Translations under genes and position numbers: made by a program
In this document: one piece after another, positions 1-9,103 of the stretch
How positions within the stretch are numbered: position 1 is the stretch's first letter
Layout of the letters: every line of letters starts with the position of its first letter
NCBI RefSeq assembly: GCF_000010805.1
Contig: NC_012522.1
Location: 2,356,001 to 2,420,000, forward strand
Length of the DNA stretch: 64,000 nucleotides
Source of the DNA: Rhodococcus opacus B4
GTDB lineage: Bacteria > Actinomycetota > Actinomycetes > Mycobacteriales > Mycobacteriaceae
Direction of reading: 5' to 3'
The notes under the pieces: generated by a model
What the model was told of the DNA's origin: nothing
Database searches by the model: none
The model's input: only the letters and a program-made list of their open reading frames with translations

Positions 1-733
1 GGTTGCGCAGTGCCTCGACGAGAGGGATCCGCTTCTTCTCCTGCGGGGTGTCCTCGACCTTTTCGACCTTCTCGACGAATTCGGGACTCTCCTGGACTCC
101 GGCGCGGATCCACAGACCGATTCCGACCAGGACGACGCTGGCGATGAACGGAACACGCCAACCCCACTGGCTGAACGCGGTCTCGGTGGTCAGGTTGCTC
201 ATGAGCATGACGAATCCGGTGGCGAGGATGAGTCCGACCGAGTACCCGACCTGGACGCCACTGCTGTAGAACGCCTTCTTCTTCGGCGGCGCACTCTCGA
301 CGGCCATCAGTGCGGCCCCACCCCACTCGCCGCCGACCGCGAAGCCCTGGATGGCGCGCAGCGTGACGAGCAGCACCGGCGCCCACCAGCCGATCGACGC
401 GAACGACGGCAGCAGCCCGATCAGAGCGGTGCTCGTGCCCATGATCAGCACGGTGAGGATCAGCATCCGCTTGCGTCCGATGCGGTCGCCGTAGTGGCCG
501 AACACGACGCCACCGAGCGGCCGGAACAGGAATCCGACGCCGAACGTCGCGAACGCGGCGAGCGTTCCGATCGCCGGGCTGACGTTCGGGAAGAACTCCG
601 AGTTGAAGACCAGTGCCGCGACCAGTCCGTAGAGCAGGAAGTCGTACCAATCGATGACCGCGCCGACGAAGCTGCTCAGCGCTGCTCTGCGCGCCTGCTT
701 CTCGGCCGCCGGGGTGAAGGCGTGATCGCTCAT
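1..733 (-). CDS. MFS transporter, metabolite:H+ symporter (MHS) type, 3' end outside window
   Basis: Inner-membrane symporter for a small organic acid, aromatic acid or osmolyte. The N-terminal 244 residues are visible and the C-terminus lies beyond base 1. Translation from the ATG at 733 gives a short cytoplasmic start, then VIDWYDFLLYGL in the first helix and GHYGDRIGRKRML in the loop between helices 2 and 3; both are hallmarks of the MHS group (ShiA, KgtP, ProP). The gene diverges from the amino-acid permease at 978, and a 15-bp palindrome lies 24 bp upstream of its start, so it is probably repressor-controlled. The substrate cannot be told from sequence. Confidence 0.85.
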   Translation of the reverse strand, partial: MSDHAFTPAAEKQARRAALSSFVGAVIDWYDFLLYGLVAALVFNSEFFPNVSPAIGTLAAFATFGVGFLFRPLGGVVFGHYGDRIGRKRMLILTVLIMGTSTALIGLLPSFASIGWWAPVLLVTLRAIQGFAVGGEWGGAALMAVESAPPKKKAFYSSGVQVGYSVGLILATGFVMLMSNLTTETAFSQWGWRVPFIASVVLVGIGLWIRAGVQESPEFVEKVEKVEDTPQEKKRIPLVEALRN

Positions 734-756
734 TCCGATGTCCCGTCTAGTGTGAT

Positions 757-771
757 GTTCGCATTGCGAAC
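757..771. promoter_or_regulatory. Palindromic operator candidate, GTTCGCATTGCGAAC
   Basis: Perfect inverted repeat (7-bp arms, one central base) in the 244-bp divergent region between the transporter and the permease. A near copy lies at 2401-2417 upstream of the Gfo/Idh gene. Size and symmetry resemble operators of IclR- or GntR-type regulators, so the two sites probably share one repressor. No matching regulator gene lies next to them in this window. The rest of 734-977 holds no gene. Confidence 0.5.
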
Positions 772-977
772 GCATGTCCGCTGATCGAATAATGTGACGG
801 TAGCCATAGCGTTTCCGTGTTGTCAAGGCGGGTCCAGATGCGTGGTACTGCCGTTTCGTCTATCCCGGCCGGCGGAAATTCACCGAATCGGCGGTTCCGC
901 CGCACCCGCGACTCGTCCACACTTTCTCGAATCAGCGACGCACATCACATCCGGAGTAGCGCCGAAGGGATTTCTCC

Positions 978-2396
978 ATGTCAGGAACCACCGATCCGCA
1001 GCTTCAGCACACGCTGAAGAAGCGGCACCTCTCGATGATCGCTATCGCGGGGGTGATCGGAGCAGGCCTCTTCGTGGGCTCCGGGGTCGCGATCCGCGAG
1101 ACGGGCCCCGGCGTTCTGGTCGCCTACGCACTCGCCGGCATCGTCGTCATCCTCGTGATGCGCATGCTCGGCGAGATGTCGACCGCCAACCCCGAGACCG
1201 GGTCGTTCTCCGCGTACGCGGACCAGGCGATCGGCCGATGGGCGGGATTCAGCATCGGCTGGCTCTACGCGTGGTTCTGGATCATCGTCCTCGGCATCGA
1301 GGCGACCGCGGGCGCCGTCATCATGAACCGCTGGATCCCCGACGTCCCGCAGTGGAGTTGGGCACTGATCCTGATGGTGCTGCTGACACTGACGAACATC
1401 GCGTCCGTGAAGTCGTTCGGCGAGTTCGAATTCTGGTTCGCATCGATCAAGGTCGCGGCGATCGTCATCTTCCTCGGGCTCGGCGTCCTCGCGATCTGCG
1501 GAGCCCTCCCCGGCGTCGAAGCACCCGGACTCACCAACCTCACCGGTCACGGCGGGTTCTTCCCCAACGGGGCCGGTGCCGTGTTCGCGGCAGTGCTCGT
1601 CGTCGTGTTCTCGTTCTTCGGCGCCGAGATCGCGACCATCGCGGCCGGTGAATCCGCGAACCCCGTCGCCGCCGTGCGCAACGCCGTGCGGTCCGTCGTG
1701 TGGCGGATCCTGATCTTCTACATCGGATCCATCGCCATCGTCGTGACGCTGCTCCCCTGGGACGACGCCTCCGTCGCGCTGAGCCCATACGTCGCGGTCA
1801 TGGATTCGTTCGGCATTCCGGCGGCCGGCAACATCATGGACGTCGTCGTGCTCACGTCCGTGCTGTCCTGCCTGAACTCCGGCCTGTACACGGCGAGCCG
1901 GATGATCTTCTCCCTCTCCCGCCGCGGCGACGCCCCGGCCTCGCTGTCGAAGGTCGGTTCGTCCGGCGTCCCGCGTCAGGCCGTGCTCGTCTCGACGGTC
2001 GTGGGATTCCTCACCGTGGGCCTGAACTACCTGTACCCGGACACCGTGTTCCTGTTCCTCGTCAACTCGTCGGGCGCGATCGCCCTGTTCGTGTGGCTGG
2101 CGATCTCGGTGTCGCAGCTGCGCATGCGCCGGCGCCTCGAGGCGGAGGGGAAGGACCTGACGCTGAAGATGTGGCTGTTCCCATACCTGACGTGGTGCAC
2201 GATCGCCGCCATCATCGCGCTCTGCGTCGGCATGCTCGTGCTTCCGGAGACCAGGAGCCAGATGTACGTCTCGATGGGGCTCGCCGTCGTGGTGGTCGGA
2301 ATCGGGATCTACCGCCAGCGCACGCGCGGCGCCACCGAGGAGACGCCGGATCCCACGACCTCCGGCGAGGAAACGGTCGACGCCCTCCGCCCCTGA
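978..2396 (+). CDS. Amino-acid permease, APC superfamily (GABA/aromatic permease type)
   Basis: Proton-coupled amino-acid importer of 472 residues with about 12 hydrophobic segments. The N-terminal stretch LKKRHLSMIAIAGVIGAGLF is the signature of the AAT family (GabP, AnsP, AroP), with the unwound first helix GVIGAGLFVGSG. The ATG at 978 follows GAAGG at about 8 nt, which decides the start against longer frames. A cytoplasmic tail of about 35 polar residues follows the last helix. It diverges from the MHS transporter, and the next gene downstream is an oxidoreductase with its own operator. The amino acid carried cannot be named. Confidence 0.9.
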   Translation: MSGTTDPQLQHTLKKRHLSMIAIAGVIGAGLFVGSGVAIRETGPGVLVAYALAGIVVILVMRMLGEMSTANPETGSFSAYADQAIGRWAGFSIGWLYAWFWIIVLGIEATAGAVIMNRWIPDVPQWSWALILMVLLTLTNIASVKSFGEFEFWFASIKVAAIVIFLGLGVLAICGALPGVEAPGLTNLTGHGGFFPNGAGAVFAAVLVVVFSFFGAEIATIAAGESANPVAAVRNAVRSVVWRILIFYIGSIAIVVTLLPWDDASVALSPYVAVMDSFGIPAAGNIMDVVVLTSVLSCLNSGLYTASRMIFSLSRRGDAPASLSKVGSSGVPRQAVLVSTVVGFLTVGLNYLYPDTVFLFLVNSSGAIALFVWLAISVSQLRMRRRLEAEGKDLTLKMWLFPYLTWCTIAAIIALCVGMLVLPETRSQMYVSMGLAVVVVGIGIYRQRTRGATEETPDPTTSGEETVDALRP

Positions 2397-2400
2397 GCGT

Positions 2401-2417
2401 TGTTCGCATAGTGAACA
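2401..2417. promoter_or_regulatory. Palindromic operator candidate (second copy of the 757 motif)
   Basis: TGTTCGCATAGTGAACA starts 5 bp after the permease stop codon and 79 bp before the Gfo/Idh start. Its 15-bp core differs from the perfect palindrome at 757-771 at only two positions. Placement suggests it controls the Gfo/Idh gene, and that one regulator links this gene with the transporter or permease. Confidence 0.5.
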
Positions 2418-2495
2418 CTAGTCCGCTCTCGGAACTCGGCGTACAGTCCCGCCTCGGAAGGCCGGACCCACCGGCCCGGGGAAGGACCGAAGCTC

Positions 2496-3479
2496 ATGAG
2501 ATGGGCGATTCTCGGCGCGAGCAATGTCGCGGCCACCCGCGTGCTGCCCGCGTTGCGCGAGTGCGGGCAGACGGCGGCGGTGGTGCTCAGCGGTGATCCG
2601 TCGCGCGCGGAGGACTACCGGAGGACCCACGGCATCGAGTCCGCCACCGGCGACCTGCGCGAGGCGGTGGGCGGCGACGTCCGGGCCGCGTACATCTCCT
2701 CCACCAACGACAAGCACTTCGAGCACGCCATGGCCGCGATCGACGCGGGCCTGCACGTGCTGTGCGAGAAGCCTCTCTCGTTCGACATCGCTCAGGCGCA
2801 GAAGATGGTCGACGCGGCCGCAGCCGCGGGGGTGGTGTTCGCGACGAACCATCACCTCCGCAATCACCCTGTCCACCGCGCAGCCCGAAAGTTGCTGGCC
2901 GAGGGCGCGATCGGCGACATTCTGTCGGTGCGCGTCGGCAATGCCATCATGCTGCGCCAGGCCCTGCGCGGATGGCGTCTCGACGGCGTCGGCGGCGGAG
3001 TCGTCCTCGACCTCGCGGTGCACGACATCGACACTCTCCGCTTCGTCACCGGGATGGAACCGGCCACGGTCACGGCGGTGGGCGTGTGCCAGGGACTCAG
3101 TGACGGTCCGGCGGACGCCGTGATGACGAGCGGCATCCTCGGCTCCGGCACCCTGTTCTCGCTGCACGACGCGTACACGGTCCCCGGCGCCGTGACCGGA
3201 TTCGAAATCCACGGAACGGCAGGCACTCTCGCCGCCGAAGACTGCATGCGCCCCGACCCCACCGGAACGCTGCGCATGATCCGGGACGGAGACGGCACCA
3301 CCGTCCCGCTCGAAACCGTCGACAACCTGTACGCGCCGGGGATCCGGGCCTTCGTCGACGCCGTCCGCGGGGTCGGTGAACCGGTGGCGACCGGGCTCGA
3401 CGGACTGCGGTCGGTGACCGCCGCGCTGGCGATCCTGCGGTCGATCGAGGAGGGCCGGGCGGTCCGGGTCGCTACATGA
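2496..3479 (+). CDS. Gfo/Idh/MocA family NAD(P)-dependent oxidoreductase
   Basis: 327 residues. The N-terminal Rossmann half begins [20 protein letters not shown], a slightly altered GxGxxA nucleotide motif. The family signature CEKPLS lies near residue 90 and supplies the lysine that normally hydrogen-bonds substrate. The C-terminal half is the GFO_IDH_MocA beta-sheet domain, with [15 protein letters not shown] carrying the conserved D-x3-H pair. Such enzymes oxidise or reduce sugars, inositols or related polyols; the substrate is unknown. The start has GGGAAGGA about 10 nt upstream. Its 3' end overlaps the convergent phospholipase gene by 8 bp. Confidence 0.9.
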   Translation: MRWAILGASNVAATRVLPALRECGQTAAVVLSGDPSRAEDYRRTHGIESATGDLREAVGGDVRAAYISSTNDKHFEHAMAAIDAGLHVLCEKPLSFDIAQAQKMVDAAAAAGVVFATNHHLRNHPVHRAARKLLAEGAIGDILSVRVGNAIMLRQALRGWRLDGVGGGVVLDLAVHDIDTLRFVTGMEPATVTAVGVCQGLSDGPADAVMTSGILGSGTLFSLHDAYTVPGAVTGFEIHGTAGTLAAEDCMRPDPTGTLRMIRDGDGTTVPLETVDNLYAPGIRAFVDAVRGVGEPVATGLDGLRSVTAALAILRSIEEGRAVRVAT

Positions 3480-5007
3480 TCAGCCCGCTGGGCCGACGCC
3501 GCAGCGGCGACGGTTCCTGCACGGGCATCGAATTCGGCGGGACGGGGTAGGGCGCACCGGCGTTGAGCGTCCCCGCGGCCACATTCGGCCCGCACTGGGC
3601 GATCGCCGCCTGCAGACGTGGCCCCGGGTCCGTCATCGCGGGAACGCCGGCGTTCGGCGCCGACGAGAAGTCGAACGCGGACGTCATGTCGCCGACGGCG
3701 CCGCGACGCCACTCGGTGAGATTGGGGACGGGAACACCGAACCGCTGCTCGAGCAGTCGCAGTTGCGACGTGTGGTCGAACGTGTCGGACGCGACGAGGC
3801 CGCCGCGACTGTACGGCGAGATGATCAGAGACGGGACCCGGAATCCGAGCCCGATCGGTCCCGGATTGTTCTCGCTCTCGGCCACCGTGTTCAACGGAAC
3901 CGTCAGGTATTCGCCCGGGGTGCCCGGCGGCGGTGTGGGCGGGGTGACGTGGTCGAAGAAGCCGCCGTTCTCGTCGTAACTGATGATCAGCGCCGTCTTC
4001 TCCCAGATCGCCGGGTTGGAGGTGAGGATGTCGAGCACCTCGACGATCCCGACCGCACCCGCGGCCGGGGGCAGCGCCGGGTGCTCGCACGTGAAGATGT
4101 TGGGGACGATCCAGGACACCGCGGGCAGGGTGCCGTTCGCGACGTCGGCCCGGAAGTCGTTCGGGTACGTCGGATCGAGGCCGCGGCGGGCGAGTTCCGA
4201 ATTCGGGTCGCTGTATTGCTTGAAGCAGCCGAGCATCCCGTCGAGCGCGACACTCGACACCGGACCGAGGTCCTTGTTGGCGTACACCTTCCAGCCGACC
4301 CCGGCCTCCTGCAGGTTCTCCGGATAGGTGCGCCAGGAGTAGGCGAACCTCGGGATCACCGTCGGCGTCTCGACGAGCGGACCGCCCGCCAGCCCGTCCG
4401 GGTCGATGGTTCCCGTCATCCAGTAGAGCCGGTTCGGGTCCGTCGGCCCGAGCACCGAGCAGAAGTAGTGGTCGCAGATCGTGAAGGCGTCGGCGAGGTC
4501 GTAGTGCACGGGGATGTCGGCCCGCGTGTAGTAGCCCATCGTGGCGGGACCGTTGAGCGGCCCTTCGTGCGCGATGTGCACCGGCATCCACCGGTCCATC
4601 GCGCCGCCGTTCCACGCGTCGTGCTGCGGACCCCAGGAATGGGTGGGGTCGTTGATGCATTCGCCGTCGAGGTGCGTGCCCTGCGTGGTGTCGAGACGGA
4701 ACGGCTCGAGAAACCCGGTCGGGGTCGGCCCGGCGCCGGGCGTCCAGCCGTACTGCTGCCACGCCGGTGACGGGTCGTCGAATCCGCGCACCCCGGACAG
4801 CGTGCCGTAGTAGTGGTCGAACGAGCGGTTCTCCTGCATGAGGTATACGAAGTGCTCGATGTCGTTCAGCGACCCGCTGCCACCCGGATCCTGCGCGTAC
4901 GCCCTGTCGATCACCGGGCCCGCCCACGAACTGAGGAATGCGGCGCCGCCGGCCGCTGCGGCGGAGGCGAGGAACTTGCGTCGTGAGATGTCCGATGCCG
5001 GGGTCAC
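3472..5007 (-). CDS. Phospholipase C / acid phosphatase superfamily, Tat-exported
   Basis: 511-residue extracytoplasmic phosphoesterase similar in length and layout to mycobacterial PlcA-D. The N-terminus carries a twin-arginine signal, [12 protein letters not shown] at residues 8-19, ending near AYAQD. The catalytic signature [12 protein letters not shown] follows at about residue 59, with later metal-site segments [15 protein letters not shown] and [14 protein letters not shown]. The GTG at 5007 was chosen because it places the Tat motif at the very N-terminus; the open frame runs 55 codons further upstream without a signal-like start. The gene lies 56 bp downstream of the TauD-like gene on the same strand, so the two may be co-transcribed. 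Expected substrates are phospholipid head groups. Confidence 0.88.
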   Translation of the reverse strand: MTPASDISRRKFLASAAAAGGAAFLSSWAGPVIDRAYAQDPGGSGSLNDIEHFVYLMQENRSFDHYYGTLSGVRGFDDPSPAWQQYGWTPGAGPTPTGFLEPFRLDTTQGTHLDGECINDPTHSWGPQHDAWNGGAMDRWMPVHIAHEGPLNGPATMGYYTRADIPVHYDLADAFTICDHYFCSVLGPTDPNRLYWMTGTIDPDGLAGGPLVETPTVIPRFAYSWRTYPENLQEAGVGWKVYANKDLGPVSSVALDGMLGCFKQYSDPNSELARRGLDPTYPNDFRADVANGTLPAVSWIVPNIFTCEHPALPPAAGAVGIVEVLDILTSNPAIWEKTALIISYDENGGFFDHVTPPTPPPGTPGEYLTVPLNTVAESENNPGPIGLGFRVPSLIISPYSRGGLVASDTFDHTSQLRLLEQRFGVPVPNLTEWRRGAVGDMTSAFDFSSAPNAGVPAMTDPGPRLQAAIAQCGPNVAAGTLNAGAPYPVPPNSMPVQEPSPLRRRPSGLIM

Positions 5008-5063
5008 GGATCGTGACGCTAGTCGCTGCGGACGCCGCCCGCCCGGTGAATGCGCACGTTGCC

Positions 5064-5930
5064 CTACTGCGGGCCCACCGGCACATCGCCTTCCAGCGTG
5101 ATGCGGTGCATGACGCGGTGCTGGGTCCCGTAGTCGCGGTTGGCGTAGTGCGCGGTGCTGCGGTTGTCCCACAGCACGAGGTCGCCGAGACGCCAGCGGT
5201 GCCGCACGACGTGCTCCGGTTTGGTGAGGTGGGCGTACAGGAAGTCGAGAATTCCCCGGCTCTCCGCCTCGGACACCCCGGCGATGTGGGACGTGAAGCC
5301 CGGGTTCACGAAGATGCCCTTGCGCCCCGTTTCCGGGTGAACCCGCACGACGGGATGCTCGACGGGCGCGAGTGCGGTGACTTCCTCACCGTCCCAGATG
5401 TTTCCCTTGCCGCCGCGCTTCTGCGCGAGGTAGTACCCGAATTCGCGGTTGCCGTCGTGGACCGCGGTCAGCTGGTCGATCATCTGCCGGATCGGCAGCG
5501 ACAGCGATTCGTACGCCAGCTGGCTGTCGGCCCAGTTGGTGTCGCCGCCGTGCGGCGGAAGGACGACGGGACGGAGGATCGACCCGAGCGGTGGCCGCTT
5601 CATGAATGTCACGTCGGTGTGCCACACGTCGGCGAAACCGTTGTCCTTGCTGTCGAGCGCGTACACCTCCCGGGCCACGTTTCCGCTGTCGTGGACGGGG
5701 TGACCCGCGGTCAGCCGACCGAGCCGGCGACCGAACTCGATGTGGCCCCAGTCGTCGAGCGACTGGCCCCGCAGGACCAGAACCTTGTGTTCGGTCAGCG
5801 CCGACCGGATCGCGGTCACCTCGTCGTCGGTGGCGGACGCGACGTCCAGGCCGAGGATCTCGGCGCCGAACGACGGGCCGAACTTGTCGAGCGTCAGCGA
5901 CGCCGCTCTGGTCTCGAATGCAGTGCTCAT
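5064..5930 (-). CDS. TauD/TfdA family Fe(II)/2-oxoglutarate dioxygenase
   Basis: 288-residue non-haem iron dioxygenase of the taurine / alkylsulfate / 2,4-D type. It shows the facial triad HTDVTF (His and Asp) and a distal His in [13 protein letters not shown], plus the 2-oxoglutarate-binding arginine region [13 protein letters not shown]. The start MSTAFETR at 5930 is preferred; the frame extends 34 codons upstream through low-quality sequence. A cysteine-rich leader peptide (6053-6127) lies 122 bp upstream on the same strand, which suggests cysteine-responsive control and so a role in releasing sulfite or sulfate from organosulfur compounds. The family assignment is firm; the substrate is inferred from context. 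Confidence 0.88.
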   Translation of the reverse strand: MSTAFETRAASLTLDKFGPSFGAEILGLDVASATDDEVTAIRSALTEHKVLVLRGQSLDDWGHIEFGRRLGRLTAGHPVHDSGNVAREVYALDSKDNGFADVWHTDVTFMKRPPLGSILRPVVLPPHGGDTNWADSQLAYESLSLPIRQMIDQLTAVHDGNREFGYYLAQKRGGKGNIWDGEEVTALAPVEHPVVRVHPETGRKGIFVNPGFTSHIAGVSEAESRGILDFLYAHLTKPEHVVRHRWRLGDLVLWDNRSTAHYANRDYGTQHRVMHRITLEGDVPVGPQ

Positions 5931-6052
5931 GATTTCTTTCGCGAAGTTGTCGAGGGTCGGCCCGGACCTGCGAACGCGGAGAACGCGCGAGGAATTACCG
6001 AACGGCCGATGGCTACGAGGAGAGGACAGCACGCGTTACGCGCGCCGGACCG

Positions 6053-6127
6053 TCAGCAACAACACATGTTGGCGCACGTACGGCACAGGTCGACGGCGAG
6101 GCGTCGCACCAGGTGAGTCGTATGCAC
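6053..6127 (-). CDS. Polycysteine leader peptide (24 aa) upstream of the TauD-like gene
   Basis: A GTG-initiated frame of 24 codons begins VHTTHLVRRLAVDLCRTC and ends in three consecutive Cys codons before TGA, with five cysteines in all. The HLVRR-x-VDLCR core and Cys run match the short leaderless polycysteine ORFs described in mycobacteria as cysteine-responsive attenuators of sulfur genes. No Shine-Dalgarno precedes it. A TAGGAA hexamer on the minus strand ends 7 nt before the GTG, as expected for a leaderless transcript starting at the G. Presumably ribosome stalling at the Cys codons when Cys-tRNA is scarce permits expression of the dioxygenase. Confidence 0.72.
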   Translation of the reverse strand: MHTTHLVRRLAVDLCRTCANMCCC

Positions 6128-6182
6128 GACCCAATTCCTACCGGAAGGGAGGGAAATGAGCAAGCTCGGGGCAATCGCGCGA

Positions 6183-6944
6183 TCAGCTCCAGCGCGCCTG
6201 CCCGCCGTCGAGTGGGATGGTGGCCCCCGACAGGTATCCGGCGTCGGGGCCCACGAGGAAGACGACGGCGCGCCCGATGTCGCGTTCGCAATCCCCGATC
6301 CGGCCGAGCGGGATCGACTTCACGAACTCGGCGGCCTCCTCCGGATTGGTCTCCGTCCACCACTTCAGCCCCGGGGACAGTGCGTGCGGCGCAATCGCGT
6401 TGACGCGGATGCCGTCCGGGCCCCATTCGCTGGCCGCGGTCCGGGTGAGCGAACGCATCGCCTCCTTGGTGGCCGCGTACAGCCCGTAGCCGCTCGTGTC
6501 CCAGCGCACGGCCGAGGAGCTGACGAGGTTGACGATCGAGCCGCCGCCACGCGCCTTCAGGTGCGGGTAGCACAGCTGCATGAGGAACAGGGTGGCCACC
6601 GGACCGACGGCCATCGCGCGGTCGAGAAGCTTCGGAGTGATCTCGAGGAGCGGTCCGAGCGCGCTCGCGTTGGCGTTGTTGATCAGGATGTCGAGCCCGC
6701 CGAACACCTCGACGACGCGGTCGACCATCGGACCCAGCAGATCGCGTTTGCTGACGTCGCACACGATCGGCTCGGCGACGCCGCCGAAGTCGGCGATCGC
6801 GGCGCACGTGTCGACGAGTTTCGCCTCCGTCCGCCCGACCACCGCGATCCGCGCACCCTCCTTGGCCAGCGCGAACGCCATCCCGGCCCCCACGCCCTGA
6901 CCGGCGCCGGTGATCAGCGCAACCTTGCCGTCCAGCGTGCCCAT
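6183..6944 (-). CDS. SDR family oxidoreductase
   Basis: 253-residue classical short-chain dehydrogenase. It has the cofactor motif TGAGQGVGAG near residue 13, a modified NNAN in place of NNAG, and the active-site YAATK with an upstream serine in VSSSAVRW. The start at 6944 makes the ATG overlap the stop of the preceding SnoaL-like gene by one base, typical of translational coupling. An upstream in-frame ATG at 6959 is possible. It is the last gene of the operon running from 11663 and may act on a hydroxyl or keto intermediate of a steroid-like ring substrate. Confidence 0.85.
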   Translation of the reverse strand: MGTLDGKVALITGAGQGVGAGMAFALAKEGARIAVVGRTEAKLVDTCAAIADFGGVAEPIVCDVSKRDLLGPMVDRVVEVFGGLDILINNANASALGPLLEITPKLLDRAMAVGPVATLFLMQLCYPHLKARGGGSIVNLVSSSAVRWDTSGYGLYAATKEAMRSLTRTAASEWGPDGIRVNAIAPHALSPGLKWWTETNPEEAAEFVKSIPLGRIGDCERDIGRAVVFLVGPDAGYLSGATIPLDGGQARWS

Positions 6945-7411
6945 CAGGTGTCCGCCCATCGGTTGGCCGTGAGATGGAAACTCGGGATGTCGGCCAGCGA
7001 CACCACCGCTTCGTACGTGCGCTCGTACCCCGTGTGCGCGATCCGCCACCGACCGTCGGTGCCCCGCCGGTAGCGGTCGGAGTAGAACGCCGCCCCGCGC
7101 AGCAACATGCCGTGTTCGGGGACCAGCACGGTGTCGGAGAGATACCACCGTCCCGTCGCCGTGTCGGCGTCCACGTCGATCTCCGGGTGGCCGCAGTGGT
7201 GCTCGGTGATGGTGTTCGCCCCGAGTTTCGACTTCATGTACTCGACGAGCGCGTCGCGTGAGTCGAACGTGAGGCGCTCACCGTAGTTCGCCGTGGCGTC
7301 CGGCAGCAGAGTGTCGGCGAACTCGTCCCAGCTCTTCGTGTCGAGCGCGCGTAGGTACGCGTACTTGAGCCGGCTGATCGCCGCGACGGCCTCGAGATCG
7401 GAAACTGACAC
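6944..7411 (-). CDS. SnoaL-like / NTF2-fold protein
   Basis: About 155 residues of NTF2-like alpha+beta-barrel type. The opening is AVAAISRLKYAYLRALDTKSW, the barrel contains GHPEIDVDADTATGRWYLSD, and the end is GRWRIAHTGYERTYE. Homologous small proteins serve as dehydratases, isomerases or hydroxylases in polyketide and steroid catabolism. The GTG at 7411 is preferred because the frame's first codon (7480) would overlap the upstream SDR gene by 23 bp. It is coupled to the SDR downstream. Catalytic residues were not assigned, so the reaction remains open. Confidence 0.72.
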   Translation of the reverse strand: MSVSDLEAVAAISRLKYAYLRALDTKSWDEFADTLLPDATANYGERLTFDSRDALVEYMKSKLGANTITEHHCGHPEIDVDADTATGRWYLSDTVLVPEHGMLLRGAAFYSDRYRRGTDGRWRIAHTGYERTYEAVVSLADIPSFHLTANRWADT

Positions 7412-7457
7412 CTGTTCTACATACCACGGGCGGCGCTTCCAGCGGACCGACTCGGGA

Positions 7458-8288
7458 TTATCTACTGACGCTGCCCGCATCGACCGGCAGAGCGACGGAC
7501 GTGATGTACCGCGCCTCGTCCGAGGCCAGGAACAGCGCGGCGTTCGCCACGTCGACCGGTTCGATCCACGGGATCGGCAGCATGTTCATCGTCACCGCGG
7601 CCGCCGCGAACTCCTCCCGGGTGGGGTGCTCGAGATCGGGCCGGAACGCCCGCCGCACCATGTCGTTCTGGATCATGTCCGTGTCGACGTTGGTGGGATG
7701 CACGCTGTTGACCCGCACCCGGTGCGGCGCGAGTTCCTTCGCCAGCGACCGCATCAGCCCCACCACCCCGTGCTTGGCCGCGGTGTAGTGCGCGACGCCG
7801 ACGAGTCCGCGCAGACCGGCGATGGAACTCGTCAGGATCATCGCCCCGCCGCCCCGCTCGATCAGATGCGGGGCCGCCGCCTTGCACGTCTGCCACACCC
7901 CCGTCAGATTGACGTCGAGCATCGTCTGCCAGGTCTCGGAGTCGAGTTCCAGTGCGGCGCCCGACGACGTGATGCCCGCCGTGGCGCACACGAAGTCCAG
8001 TCCGCCCAGGTCCTCCGCCGCCGCGGTGACCGCCTCGGCCAGAGCAGCACCGTCGCGCACGTCCACCTGCGCCGTCACGATCCGCCGTCCCGTGTCCCGG
8101 ACCAGTTTCGCGGTCTGCTCCAGGTCCTCCGGACTCGCCGGCGGCGTCACCACCGTACCGACCGGACCGCACAGGTCGACGGCCACGACGTCGGCGCCCT
8201 CCTGTGCGAACCGCAACGCCTGCGCCCGGCCGATCCCGCGTGCGGCACCGGTCACCAGGACGACTCTTCCGTTCACTCGACCTGTCAT
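7458..8288 (-). CDS. Mycofactocin-coupled SDR oxidoreductase
   Basis: 276 residues. Rossmann motif TGAARGIG near residue 12; catalytic YTAAK; substrate-side serines in LTSSIAGL. It carries the insertions typical of the mycofactocin-associated SDR subfamily: an extended loop after VDLCGPVG, and the C-terminal block NMLPIPWIEPVDVANAALFL. Such enzymes hold NAD tightly and pass electrons to the peptide-derived redox carrier mycofactocin rather than exchanging NADH. It starts 2 bp after the stop of a paralogous SDR gene, so the two are co-expressed. No mycofactocin biosynthesis genes occur in this window. Confidence 0.82.
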   Translation of the reverse strand: MTGRVNGRVVLVTGAARGIGRAQALRFAQEGADVVAVDLCGPVGTVVTPPASPEDLEQTAKLVRDTGRRIVTAQVDVRDGAALAEAVTAAAEDLGGLDFVCATAGITSSGAALELDSETWQTMLDVNLTGVWQTCKAAAPHLIERGGGAMILTSSIAGLRGLVGVAHYTAAKHGVVGLMRSLAKELAPHRVRVNSVHPTNVDTDMIQNDMVRRAFRPDLEHPTREEFAAAAVTMNMLPIPWIEPVDVANAALFLASDEARYITSVALPVDAGSVSR

Positions 8289-8290
8289 CT

Positions 8291-9091
8291 CTACACCTTC
8301 TGGGTCAGTCCGGCGTCGACCACGAGTTGTGTGCCGGTGATGTATCGCGATTCGTCCGAGGCGAGGAACAGCAGCGCATTGCTGACGTCCCGCGAGTCCA
8401 GCCACGGAATGGGCAGCATGTGGTTCGCCGAGAGGACGGGAACGATGTCCTCGGCGGCCGGGTTGTCGAGGTCCGGCCGCAGCCGCGCCATCGTCGCCGG
8501 GTTCAGGGTCATGCCGGTGCCGACGGCGCCGGGGTGCAATACGTTCACCCGGATGAACAGCGGTCCGAGTTCGTTGGCGAGGGTCCGGGCCAACCCCACC
8601 ACGGCGGTCTTGGAAACCGAATAGTGGGCGGCCCCGGCCACCGACTTGATGCCGGCGGTCGAACTGACGATCACGACGGAACCGCCACCGTCGCGCATCG
8701 CCGGGACCGCGGCGGTCGCCGTGTTCCAGACGCCTGTGAGGTTGACGTCGAGCGATCGGTGCCAGATGTCGTCGTCGATCGTCCACGCCGGGCCGGGGTT
8801 GTCGCAGACACCCGCGTTCGCGACGACGACGTCGAGGGCACCCAGCTCCTCCACCCCCGCGGCGACCGCCGCACGCAACGCGGACGGATCCCGCACATCG
8901 GCGTGCGCGACGACCGCCCGGCGGCCGAGTTCGCCGACCAGCCTGCGGGTCTCGGCGAGATCGGCCTCGGCCGACGGCAGATCGACGGCGACGACGTCGG
9001 CGCCCTCCTCCGCGAGCCGGACCGCGTGACTGCGTCCCATGCCGTTTCCGGCACCGGTGATGAAGGCGACCTTGCCTGCCATCCGTGACAT
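8291..9091 (-). CDS. Mycofactocin-coupled SDR oxidoreductase (paralogue)
   Basis: 266 residues, clearly paralogous to the neighbour at 7458-8288. Cofactor motif TGAGNGMG, catalytic YSVSK, and the subfamily C-terminal block HMLPIPWLDSRDVSNALLFL. The start at 9091 has GGAG 8 nt upstream; an internal ATG at 9082 is the alternative. The pair probably oxidises two alcohol positions of the substrate of this operon, which also contains a KstD-like dehydrogenase. Confidence 0.83.
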   Translation of the reverse strand: MSRMAGKVAFITGAGNGMGRSHAVRLAEEGADVVAVDLPSAEADLAETRRLVGELGRRAVVAHADVRDPSALRAAVAAGVEELGALDVVVANAGVCDNPGPAWTIDDDIWHRSLDVNLTGVWNTATAAVPAMRDGGGSVVIVSSTAGIKSVAGAAHYSVSKTAVVGLARTLANELGPLFIRVNVLHPGAVGTGMTLNPATMARLRPDLDNPAAEDIVPVLSANHMLPIPWLDSRDVSNALLFLASDESRYITGTQLVVDAGLTQKV

Positions 9092-9103
9092 CGGTTGTCT
9101 CCT

